A DNA stretch of 64,000 nt. It comes from Ligustrum vulgare. Lineage: Eukaryota > Streptophyta > Magnoliopsida > Lamiales > Oleaceae. Where the stretch lies: positions 58,240,234 through 58,304,233 of the forward strand of contig OY743174.1 in assembly GCA_963555705.1 (NCBI GenBank), written 5' to 3'. The notes beneath the pieces are model-generated. The model was not told the origin of the DNA, made no database searches, and saw only the letters and a list, made by a program, of their open reading frames with translations. This document shows, piece by piece, positions 54,331 to 64,000 of the stretch (position 1 is the first letter of the stretch; the number at the start of each line of letters is the position of its first letter). Position numbers and translations under genes: made by a program.

Positions 54331-57278
54331 TGTAATACCGCTTTTTCGTTTTACGTGCTTTCTTGGATTTCGCGTAATTTTTTCTATTAATGTCTCTATT
54401 AATCATTTTTGACATTATTATTGTTGATATTTATTTGAATTATTTTGCAGTGGGAGGAATGGGACGCCGTCTCGTTCAATGTGCCAAATATGTCAATTAA
54501 AAGTTTATAAATCGTCTACATGAAATTTTATGCCTAATAATTTATTTTAATTGTTACTTACCAAATTCTATTTTTTTATTGAGTAATAATTTGCCTAAAT
54601 TGCATAAATTGAAATTGTCGAGTTTAGTGGCACTTTGAATTTAATTGAGGGTTGGGGGCTTAAATTGCCAAATTAAGAGAGTTTGGGGTTGATTTGTAAA
54701 TTACCCAAAATTTATACTAAACCTAACCTAATAACCCTCAAACCCGTCCCTCACTCACGCTCTCTCTCACTCTCACGCCACTCTCTGTCTCGGTATCTCT
54801 CTCTCTCGCCGCTCACACTCAAGCTTCCGTCTCTCTCGCCTCTCACCAAACCGCAACCTCTCGCCGGCAACGTCGCCTGCACCACCCGTCGCCGACCGTC
54901 GGTCACCAACCTAACACGGTAACACACTACTTCCCTCGATCGCGCACCCACACTCACAAGACACAACACACCCGCGGGCTGCACACAACACACACACACA
55001 CACACTCGAAAACATGTATATAATGATGTGTGTGTATCTATATATTATACATATATGTGATTTTTTTTTACATTGGGTGATAGTTAAATTTCAAAATTTT
55101 AAAATGCTAAAATTCAGATTGGGGGTAACGTTTATATGTGTGTGTATATAGTTATACATACATATTTATATAATTCATATTTGAAGTTTTTAAGAATTTA
55201 TGATTTTAATTGTGTTAACTTACTGTTTGAACCTAATTGTTAATCTGTAAAGGTGAAATTTGAGATATGAGTAATGTATAATTATGTATGTGTGTGTGTA
55301 CTTTTCAGATTTATGAGTTCATAGAATTGATTAGTTTAGTTAAATTTCTAACTGAATTGGAATTTGTAATGTATTTTCAGATTTAGGAAATTTAGTCTTA
55401 ATTAGTTTAACGGAAAAATTTGATTTTTGGTTAGTTAATTTGATGTTATCTTTATAATTTCAAAATTTGGAGCAAAATTATGTAAATGTGCACTAATTTA
55501 GAATTTCAATTAATGAGGTGATTTTTAATCCAATTTTTAGCGTATGTGTTTGGCTTATGGTTATTACTTTCAGACTTTCGAAATTTATGAAATTTGTAGT
55601 TTAAATTGACTGTTATAGTAAAGTTGAATAAATGGTGATTTCCAAATTACGAATAGTTAGAATGCTTATTGGAATTGTCTCTGTGAAATTTGAGTTGTGA
55701 TGAATATTCCATAACTTTGACCCCTTTGTGTAATTCGATAAGTTAGATCTCGAATTTTTGCCATTTAAATTAATCTCTTCTTCCTAATGTAGTATGATCC
55801 GTATTTGACATAGTTCAAGATCCCATTTAGTTTGAAATGTGAGTCACATGAAAGTCTCAACCTTATTTTAAAGTGTTAAAGGTGATTTTTGAACTAAAAG
55901 TATATTTTATTTAATGAATGAATATAATTAGGATTATTGGGCACATTGACGTGACGGGCATCTGAATCTCTTCCACTTGCAAATCAAGATAACGGTAAAT
56001 GCTAAGGACGTCAGGTAAGTAAACTTCCCCCTATTTTCATAGAAGTTGAATGTAAATGTGAAAGTTATGTGTAAATGACTGTCGTGCAACTTACTTGCCA
56101 TGATGAATTGCATTCACATTATGAAAGCATATGTTATTGAGAAGAATGTTCAAACATGCACATTATCATGTCATTGCATCATTAAGCATGCATTGGCATC
56201 GAAATGAGAAAGTCAAATGTTTTAATGAAAGGAATGTGTCACAGTGCAATTTTGTCAAAAATTATGTATCCCAAGTTTTTGAAAGAATGGGTGTACTTCT
56301 ATGTCATGAAAGGTCCGAGTGGGAAATGGGGCGCGGGGGACCGGCGTACCCGAATGTAATGAGCCGCTTTGCGGTGGAATGAATGTAATGAGCCGCTTTG
56401 CGGTGGGAAAGTGAATGTTAAACCGCTTTGCGGTGGAAATGCGTATTTAATCTGGTTCCAAATAAGAATGGCCCACTGTTATCTGATTGACTAGAAGTTA
56501 CACCAAGTGAGCTCACGATGGAATGAAGTGAAAGTTTTGAAATGTCAAGTGAAAGCTTGAAAAGTTTGAAAGTTTTGAAAGGTTAAAGTGAATGGGGATA
56601 CATATTTCAAAGTTTAAAGCATTTCATGTCATAAGCATGCATTCATGCATAAAGTTTACTTACTGAGCTTTAGCTCACCCCAATCCCTCCCCAACATTTC
56701 AGGTGATGAAAGTTAGGTGATCCGAGGAGAGCACTTGGTGACAGACTCAGGCTACACCGCTTCAAGTTTTTAAAGAAAATAAAGTTAAATTTTGAAGTTA
56801 ATTAAGTTTATAATTAATTATTTCTTAATTCATTCATTTTATGTTGATAATTGTTTGGTTGAGATTAGTTTTAAATTAGTTATGGAAATTTCTAATATTG
56901 GTTATATTATCACTTATTGCACTTAATTGAAGCTTATTAATACAAAATGTTGTGTTGAGGAGTTTGAGGATTGAGTTTGAAATAATGTGGTGATGTTGGA
57001 GTTTGAAGTAGAATTGAGGTTGTATGTTGAATATTGGATTTCTATTTGAGTTGAGTTTATGTTGTAAAATTGTTTTGATGTCCCCCTACAGGTTGGTTAA
57101 GTCCAATTTATAGAGGAGACTCTGTCGAAATTTCTATAAGATTTTAAAAATAGAAAATAAAAAGGTTGAAGTTTTTAAATGATTTGTTTTCCGCATTTTA
57201 AACGTTTTAGATTCCGCATTTAATGTGAATGGAAGTTAACACGCCTAGGTTTAAGGTTTTGAAACTTGGGGTGTTACA
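54331..57278 (+). repeat. Element B 3' LTR
   Basis: 2948 bp, nearly identical to the 5' LTR, with hairpin motifs at 56362-56434. Confidence 0.95.
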
Positions 57279-57508
57279 GTTATGGTCCCAGAATCTTACG
57301 AACTGTTCATTTCGTCTGACATCCCATCATCAGAGAGAAAATTAGGACTACGTATCGATTTGGAAGATCCAACCGTCGAATCGTTCATCGTGAATCACGT
57401 TTGATTAAGGTACGCTTCCGCTTCAGTTATTTAATTCTTGATAATTCAGCATGATGATTTATTTTGGATCATAGATAAATAATTATCTGTGATAGAAATT
57501 TTCTAACA
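57279..57508 (+). repeat. Element C 5' LTR, part 2
   Basis: Begins with the second gttat and matches the end of the 3' LTR (to 63308), ending ttctaaca before the primer site. Confidence 0.9.
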
Positions 57509-58339
57509 AGTGGTATCAAAGCCAACATCGTGTTGAATTATCAGATCAATTTTTGTACTCATATATGTAAAATAAAAACCACAAGCTGCTGATTTTCGAA
57601 ATGATATACACCCACAGCAAACTGAAAAATTGAGAAAAATATACAGCCAAATCGTTTTTTTTTTTTTCTCTCTGTATGCATATATGTGTAATATTGGTTG
57701 AATTTGCGGTTTCTGTGTTGATTTTTCAAGTTGGGTATATCATATGGATTCTTGCTTCATCCAGCCGGTCGATTTTTTCTGTGCATGTATATGTGTTTTA
57801 CGAATTTGGACTTCCATTTTCGCAATCAACAGATTAATATTTCTAATTTTGGTTGGTTGAAATCTGATTTCTTGATTAAGGGTATATGGATTTATGAATT
57901 CGATTTTGAATCTTGAGAATGGTTTTGAATCTGGTTTTGGAGTTGAGTCTGGATTCGAGTTTTGTGATTAAGATTCAGACATTTGGGATTTTTGTGTATT
58001 GTGGTCGAAAATTTGGTTGATTGTGGTTGAGGTTTGAACGGCTGACGATGGATTAAGCCGTCGTGGCACCTGCGATTCGCGAGACTGCCGCGCATTGGCT
58101 GCGCGCGGCATTGCAAGAGCGGCGTCGGAAATGGCACTGTGGCGTTGGGGGTTCGCTGGTATTGGCGTCGCTGTCTCCGGGTTGGGCGGCTGCGGCGGTT
58201 AGGGTTTCAAAACCCACCTGCAAATCGATTTTGAAGAAGGGGCTTGCGTTGGAAATTTGGAGTCTTAAAGGGCTCCTTTGCAATTTTGGATGATAGTGAT
58301 AATTTGCACCTCGAGTCCTCTATATTTATTGTGATATAA

Positions 58340-58960
58340 AACTTAAATCCTAAAGTTATGAAATTATTTAAGTTGGCCCTTAAAGTTCTGAAATTTTATA
58401 AATTGAGCCCCTAAAGTTATAATTTAGTTAAGTCCGGACCCTTCAAGTTATGGAATTTTATGATTCAGCTCCTGAAGTTTGAAAATTTTCCAATCCAGCC
58501 CCTAATGTTTGAGAATTTTCAAAACTGGTCCCTAAAGCTTGAAAATTCTCTAATTTGGTCCCTTAAAGTTTGAAAATTTTATAATACAGCACCTAAAGTT
58601 CTGAAATTCTTTAATTTGGTCCTTAAAGTTTGAAAATTTTCTAATTCAGCCCCTAATGTTTGAAAATTTTCAAATTTTGGTCCCAAAAGTTTGAAAAAAT
58701 TCATTTTCATTCCCTAAAGTTTGAATTTTTTTTTAATTAAGTCCTTAAAGTTTCCAAATCCACTATTTTGGACCTCTAAAGTTTGATTTTCTTTCAAATT
58801 GGGACCTAAAGTTTAGAATTTCTCTAAATTGGCCAATAAGGTTTTGGAAAAATTTTAATTTAAGTCCTTCAAGCATAAGATTTTTCATAATTGGCCACCA
58901 AAAGTTTAAGAATATTGCAATTGACTCTCCTAACTTAAGGATTGCTTTATTCTAAAGTTT
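58340..58960. repeat. Degenerate repeat cctaaagtttgaaaatttt, about 20 units
   Basis: Units of about 25-32 bp alternate 'cctaaagtt(t)tgaaaatttt' with 'ctaatt(c/t)(a/g)g(c/t)cc'. The divergence is high, so the array is old. Confidence 0.75.
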
Positions 58961-59169
58961 CAAATTCTATAATTCAAATCCTAAAGTCAAATATAGATGC
59001 AAATCAATGGATTTCAATTTCAAATCTTGGTACATCGGAATCTTTTGAGAAATATAATATTCGAAAGTAAGTTAGTTGAAGCAACATGTTGCCAAAGCAA
59101 CCTCTCTTGTGGATATTAATTAACTTTGAATATTAGAAGGTATTTGTGTGTGTTGTTCATTGCGGATGT

Positions 59170-59530
59170 TGATCGGCCCAAAGGAAGGTCAATATTTGGC
59201 TCGAATTTCACATGCATCTGTGGGGATAAACACGTGGCAATTATTTGGTTTAACGTGCGACCAATAAATCGGTCCAAAGAAAGGTTTATTGGTTAACATG
59301 TCTTATTGCCAGTGTTTGATCATTACACCAAGGGAAAATTAGGTATTTGTGTGTTATTTCATGCGGATATTGATCGGCCCAAAGGAAGGTCAATATTTGG
59401 CCCGAATTTCACATGAACTTGTGGTGATAAATACGTGACGGTTATTTGATTTTACGTGTGATCAATAAATCGGTCCAAAGAAAGGTTTGTTGGTTGACAT
59501 GTCTTACTGTCAGTGTTTGATTACTACACC
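59170..59530. repeat. Tandem pair in element C leader
   Basis: Copies at about 59165-59330 and 59355-59530 share gatcggcccaaaggaaggtc, gaatttcacatg, ataaatcggtccaaagaaag and gtgtttga. Period near 185 bp. Confidence 0.75.
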
Positions 59531-59789
59531 AAGAGTACCACTTACAAGTCAGTATTTCTGTCCAAAGACTAAATATTGATGTTGTGCTAAGTATCTTGTG
59601 ATGGACCCTACCATTATTTGAAAGTATGATTTGCATAATAAGGTACTTATGTGAGCTATTTTGTTTAAATGTTCTCTATTCGGTTTCAAATTCTGCTAGT
59701 AGTATATCTACAAGCTCAAACTTAATCCCTGTATTTATGAAACAAACTTCAAGGATAAAAAATAAGAACATTAATTTTTCGTTGGCTGC

Positions 59790-60210
59790 ATGAATCTAGA
59801 CCGTGTACTAAGGATTGAGCAACCTACTCCTCTTACGGATGAAAGTTCATCTAATCGAATGAGGAACTTTGAGAAGTGGGATTGCTTAAATTATGTGGGT
59901 CTCATGATCATTAAGTGTGGAATTCCGGAAGCCTTTAGTGGCATAGTATCTGAGGAGGTAAATGATGCCAATGAATTCCTTGCCGAAATTGAGAAATGTT
60001 TTGCGAAAAACGATGAGGCTGAAACAAGCACGCTTATACAAAGCTTGATTTCAATAAAGTATAAAGGCAATGGGAAAATAAGGGAGTACATCATGTAGAT
60101 GTCTCACACTGCTTCAAAACTTAAGGAACTAAAACTCGACTTGTCTAATGACTTGCTCGTGTATTTGGTATTGATATCGCTTCCTGCACAATATAATTAA
60201 TTTAAGGTTA
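59790..60210 (+). pseudogene. Element C gag relic
   Basis: MNLDRVLRIEQPTP, FEKWDCLNYVGLMIIKCGIP, DANEFLAEIEKCFAKND and KIREYIM are copia gag (UBN2-type) blocks. A stop follows at 60096, then SHTASKLKELKLDLSND and another stop. Capsid protein, inactive. Confidence 0.8.
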
Positions 60211-60499
60211 GTTATAACTGTCAAAGTAGAAATGGACTCTCAATGAGCTCATTTCATAGTGTGCAAGCTTCTTGCACAATTCAGTCAATTTAAGGTCAGT
60301 TATATCTGTTAAAGGGAGAAACGAACTCTAAAATGAGTTCATTCTATTTTGTGTGTAAGAGGAAGAAAAGTTGAAGTAGGACAGAACTGAAAGTGTTCAC
60401 TTGGAAAACACCTCTAAAGATAAGGGCAAGAAAACAAATAAAGAAAATAAAGTCGTTAAGGGGCTATTAATTTTATAATCCCACACTTAAGTCAATTTT

Positions 60500-62400
60500 T
60501 GAAATGGGAACTGCAACATTTTTTGAGGATGTTGAGTTTGGGGGGAGAAATAAAGTTAGAGATATTGTCTTTAAGGAAGAAGTTGAGGAAGGATCGGTTT
60601 CGATTCCTACTATTGCTTTTGATAATGTGCAAGTTTCTATACATGTCATTGATCAAGAAGCATATTCGGAACCTCAATTAGACAATGTTGAAGAACCTCC
60701 CATCCAAAATAAGGTAAATTTCAGAAGTACAAACTCAACAACCTCAATAACTAAAGCCATTAAGGAGATCCACGAGAGAAAGGGAAAAAAATGTTATTCG
60801 AGATAATTTAAATAGTATTTTTTCAAGAATATAAGGAAATAATGGAATAGTGGAAGATGGTCCAATCAATTCCATCAGGCCATGCAGGGTTCTAACTCTC
60901 AGAAGTGGATTGATGTCGTAAATAAGGAGTATAAGCATATGCAAGACAATAAAGTTTGAAATCTTGTCCTATTACCAGAAGGTGCGAAGCCCATTGGTCT
61001 TAAATAGAATTTTAAACCAAGAGGGATTCGATAGGTAATGTGGAAAGATATAAGGTTTGTCTTGTATCTAAGGGCTTTACACAGAATGATGGCATTGATT
61101 GTAAAGAGACTTTCTCTTCGGTTTCAATGAAAGACTCTTTCAGGAAAGTCAGGTTGTTGCACATCTTGACCTCGAGTTACATCAAATGGATACTAAGGTG
61201 GCGTTTCTCAATGACGACATTGATGGGACGATCTATTTGGTGCAATCAGAAAACTTTGTGTCAGTAGACCCAAAGAATATGGTTTGCAAATTAAAGAAAT
61301 CCATTTATGTGCTCAAGCCAGCTTCCCGTTAAGGGTAATACAAATTTCGTCAAGCAATTATCTCATTTGGTTTTGAGATTAATGCTGTTGATGGTTGTGT
61401 GTATTACAAGTTCAGTGGGAGTAAGTGTATTTTCCTGGTTTTATATGTTGATTATTGCTTGCTACTAATGATATAGGCATGTCACATGAAATTATGAGAT
61501 TTTTGTCAAGGAATTTTGAGATTAAAAATCTTGGTGACGTCTCTTTTGTATTAGGAATTCAGATACACCGGAATTGTTCTCGGGGTATTCTTGAATTGTC
61601 ACAAAAGGGCTATATCAATAAAGTACTTAAGAGGTTTGGCATGCAAAACAGTAAATCAGGGGACGGCCCTATCGCTAAGGGAGACAAATTTAGTCTCGAC
61701 TAATGCCCGAAAAGTTATCTTGAAGTTAAAGAAATGCAGAGGCCCCCATATAGTTAAGCTATAGGGAATCTGATATATACTCAAATTTGTATGCCTTCGG
61801 ATATTGCATACGTTATTGGGATACTAAGGAGATATTTAAGTAACCCTGTGATGGATCATTTGGAAAGCAGCCAAACATGGGTTATAAGGTATTTAAAGAG
61901 AACAAAAGATTACATGCTCACATACAGAAAATCGGATCAGTTGGAGATCATATGGTATTATGATTCCGATTTTTGCTAGATGCCAAAACAGTAAAAGATC
62001 CACATCAGGCTACGTTTATCTGCTAGTTGGAGGAGCTATTTCAAGAAGGAGTGTTTAACAAACACTTTAGCTTCTTTCACTTGGCAGAACAGTTTGTAGC
62101 AAATTTTGGGGGCATCTAATTGTGGAATATAGCTGCGAAATTTTGTCACAAGGCTGCGTATTCTGTATGGTATAGAAAGACCACTAAAGTTATATTGTGA
62201 CAATAACTCAGCAGATTTATATTCCAGTAACAACAGGAGCTCAACTAAGTCAAAATACATTGACATAAGTTCCTGGTTGTGAAGGATACAGTTCAGAGTG
62301 GACATGTGTCAATAAGAGCACATTGGAACAAACTCCATAATTGCGGATCCGCTTACTAAAGTATTACAACCCAAGGTCTTTCATGAGCACAATACTCATA
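60500..62400 (+). pseudogene. Element C pol relic (copia reverse transcriptase and RNase H)
   Basis: Protease and integrase are largely lost. From about 60900 RT blocks are readable across frames: YKVCLVSKGFTQNDGIDCKE, LDLELHQMDTKVAF-like, MVCKLKKSIY, a frameshifted YVDD region (near 61445), NFEIKNLGDVSFVLGIQIHR, and RYLKRTKDYMLTY with RSTSGYVYLL (RNase H) near 61.9-62.0 kb. Many stops and shifts. Clearly Ty1/copia RVT_2, inactive. Confidence 0.85.
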
Positions 62401-62850
62401 TGGGTGTTGTATTTCTTAAGGATATTCGGTTTCAGTGGGAGTTTGTATTTTGGGTGCATTAGACACATTTACTGTCCTTTTGGATACAGTTTAAAGTTAA
62501 AGTTATTTACAGCTGTAAGGTTTCAGGTTTATTATCTCTGAACTTGTTTGATGATGATCTCACTAAGGTTGGACCAGTTGGAAATAGGCATGTTGAAGAT
62601 CACATTACATGTAATTTCCATGCTACACATCCATACTTGATTCATGTCATTCAGTTATGTCGATATACGTGACCATTGATAGGTTTAGTTACGATTAATG
62701 TAGCGAAAGCCGCTTTGATCCTATGTTGATATAATTGATGGACCGGATTGTTTGGGGATGCATTCTGTAATGATAGCAAAATTCTGAGTACTCATAAGAT
62801 TATGATTGATACACAATTGTAAGGTTACACATATAGCCCAAGTGGGAGAT

Positions 62851-63308
62851 TGTAAGGATTTTAATCAATCGTGTGGGCTTATATGTGAATTATTGTGTAT
62901 TGAATAAAAGACTATCAATTTTGGTTAAGCCCATTTAAAGTGATCTAATAAGGATTTTATATATATCGGGCTTAAATGCATCTAAAATAATGTATGGGCT
63001 TTTATGTGTAGATACCGGCCATTACCTAATTCATGATGGGCCGGATTAGGTTAACTGGCAATTCAGTATATAAAGTCGGTTATGGTCCCTGAATCCTACG
63101 AACTGTTCATTCTGTCTGACATACCATCATCAGAGAGAAAATTAGGACTACGTATCGATTTGGAAGATCCAACCGTCGAATCGTTCATCGTGAATCACGT
63201 TTGACTAAGGTACGCTTCCGCTTCAGTTATTTAATTCTTGATAATTCAGCATGATGATTTATTTTGGATCATAGATAAATAATTATCTGTGATAGAAATT
63301 TTCTAACA
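62851..63308 (+). repeat. Element C 3' LTR
   Basis: 458 bp, TG...CA, uninterrupted counterpart of the split 5' LTR, preceded by the polypurine tract agtgggaga. Confidence 0.9.
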
Positions 63309-64000
63309 ACTCCAACGTAAACACACACACGGATCAAATTCTTGACCAGTGCTTGTCATTATTGTACACAATTTTCATTTCTTCAACATAATAAAAAAGA
63401 AAAGTGTAATTCATGGATTATTCTTTCTACATTGCTCAAGTGTGACAATCTTCATGGACATAAAGAAGCTCACAATTTGATGGGAAAAGCCTTGAGAGGA
63501 ATGGCCTTCTGTAAAGTAAGTCCAAATCTCTCAGTCATATCAATCTCTTCCAGTTTTATTCCCTCTTCAAGTTTCCATTCAAAGTTGCATATAAAAGTGG
63601 CTAGCATGAGGTGCACCATCTGACGGGCCAAGGGCAAACCCGGGCATATCCTCCTCCCGGCACCAAAAGGAATGAGCTCAAAATCTTGACCTAGGAAATC
63701 CGTTTCGCGATCTAAAAATCTTTCGGGCATAAACAAATCCGGACTCGGCCAATTCTTTGAATCTCTACCGCTCGCCCATACATTAACTAGAATTTGTGCA
63801 TTTTTAGGGACCAAGTAGCCATTGATCTCTACATCGGCATCGGCTTTACGAGGTACTAAAAGGGGCGCGGCAGGGTGGAGCCTAAAGGTTTCTTTCACCA
63901 CAGCCTGCAAGTATGGGAGTCTTGAAATGTCTGATTCTTGAATTAGACTTTTCATTCCAATTACATCCCTTAGCTCATTTCTAGCTTTTACTATCTTCTC
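63309..64000. repeat. Segmental duplication, copy 2 (right part)
   Basis: Resumes the duplication after copia C, starting with the second target copy actcc, and matches 35470-36150. Confidence 0.9.
63470..64000 (-). CDS. CYP76-type cytochrome P450, copy 2, C-terminal exon (partial)
   Basis: The open frame enters from beyond 64000 and stops at 63470 on -. Seen: [16 protein letters not shown] (K-helix ExxR), PERFLDRE (PERF motif), the heme-binding FGAGRRICPG with its Cys, and the C-terminus ending PLKAFPIKL. This exon is intact, unlike copy 1 (35630-37612), which lost 10 bp at the heme site. P450s of the CYP76 clade are ER-bound monooxygenases, several acting on terpenoids. The I-helix and first exon are outside the window, so function of the whole gene cannot be judged. 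The copia/gypsy nest begins about 160 bp past its stop codon and may affect its 3' processing. Confidence 0.85.
   Translation of the reverse strand, partial: EKIVKARNELRDVIGMKSLIQESDISRLPYLQAVVKETFRLHPAAPLLVPRKADADVEINGYLVPKNAQILVNVWASGRDSKNWPSPDLFMPERFLDRETDFLGQDFELIPFGAGRRICPGLPLARQMVHLMLATFICNFEWKLEEGIKLEEIDMTERFGLTLQKAIPLKAFPIKL

Larger units (their letters stand above)
47257..57278 (+). mobile_element. Element B: young Ty3/gypsy (Tekay-like) retrotransposon, non-autonomous
   Basis: LTRs 47257-50204 and 54331-57278 are both exactly 2948 bp, TG...CA, with target duplication gttat. I found four substitutions between them (for example near 48905/55979 and 49885/56959), so insertion is very recent. 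Primer site ttggtatcagagc at about 50208-50220; polypurine tract ttttagggggtaagg before 54331. The interior has only relics of protease/RT (50.7-51.33 kb) and of the integrase C-terminus with chromodomain (53.65-54.29 kb), so it must have moved with proteins from another copy. It sits in element C's 5' LTR. Confidence 0.95.
57509..59789 (+). other. Element C leader, non-coding
   Basis: About 2.3 kb between the primer site and gag. It has a GC-rich patch at 58040-58220 that stands out from the AT-rich surroundings, a degenerate 25-32-bp repeat array (58340-58960), and two diverged copies of a cggcccaaaggaaggtcaat block (59170-59310, 59345-59530). Confidence 0.6.
47023..63308 (+). mobile_element. 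Element C: Ty1/copia retrotransposon, decayed, host of element B
   Basis: The 5' LTR starts 47023 and, after the nested element B, ends 57508. The 3' LTR is 62851-63308 (458 bp). The 5-bp duplication actcc flanks it (47018-47022, 63309-63313). The primer site agtggtatcaaagcc follows the 5' LTR and the polypurine tract caagtgggagat precedes the 3' LTR. The LTRs differ at about ten positions, and gag-pol is full of stops, so it is clearly older than element B. Confidence 0.9.

Noticed and set aside
58053..58293. 76-aa ORFs on both strands in GC-rich DNA
   Set aside because: In the non-coding leader of copia C; no domain; open frames on both strands come from base composition.
1..64000. tRNA, rRNA, bacterial operon or ribosome-binding-site features
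   Set aside because: None recognised; the sequence is plant nuclear DNA and tRNA-like words found are only retrotransposon primer sites.

Overview
The window is plant nuclear DNA, from a eudicot. Genes have GT...AG introns, and nearly all the sequence is built from plant transposable-element families: MULE, hAT, CACTA, Ty3/gypsy Tekay-type chromovirus and Ty1/copia. The only ordinary host genes are two tandem CYP76-type cytochrome P450 copies. These resemble the CYP76 clade that is expanded in Lamiaceae, but the species cannot be fixed from this sequence.

Layout. (1) 1 to about 18.9 kb: a large Mutator-like element. It has a broken MuDR-type transposase on + (98-2407) and a convergent, multi-exon ULP1/DUF1985 gene on - (18762 to 3728). 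The ULP gene is split by a 9.0-kb LTR retrotransposon, 'element A' (4747-13756, TSD taaat), which sits in one of its introns. The MULE non-coding DNA is packed with the heptamer GTGACCT. (2) 19.2-20.4 kb: a foldback element. 21.58-25.05 kb: a hAT element with a broken transposase (TSD cttctacg). 25.1-28.8 kb: a truncated copia element (gag plus one 1.9-kb LTR). (3) 30.86-33.79 kb: an internally deleted CACTA element. (4) 34.5-37.6 kb: a broken CYP76 gene with its 3' flank. (5) 39.40-46.36 kb: a second, longer CACTA element with TNP2 and ULP1-like genes and a solo LTR inside. (6) 46.45-64 kb: a second copy of the CYP76 3' flank and gene, split by copia 'element C' (47023-63308, TSD actcc). Element C in turn carries a very young gypsy 'element B' (47257-57278, TSD gttat) in its 5' LTR.

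The most unusual content is in element A. Its LTRs are almost identical: one base difference that I can see, plus one 98-bp repeat unit. Its internal backbone is homologous to that of element B. Relative to B, however, A carries an extra segment of about 2.2 kb (roughly 7.7-9.95 kb) with two intact, intronless ORFs antisense to the retrotransposon. One encodes a 183-aa basic, cysteine-rich protein resembling the nucleic-acid-binding proteins of carlavirus-type RNA viruses. The other encodes a 217-aa LOG-type cytokinin riboside 5'-monophosphate phosphoribohydrolase. Each ORF has a TTTAAATAG TATA-like box upstream and a good start context. A cytokinin-activating enzyme beside a virus-like regulator, on a recently mobile retroelement, is the best candidate here for an undescribed system. 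Its function and activity are inference.

Order of events read from nesting: the CYP76 region was duplicated; a 334-bp hAT-like element entered copy 1 and copia C entered copy 2; gypsy B then entered C. In the MULE, the ULP gene had an intact intron structure before element A landed in it; the order relative to its DUF1985 exon triplication is not resolved.
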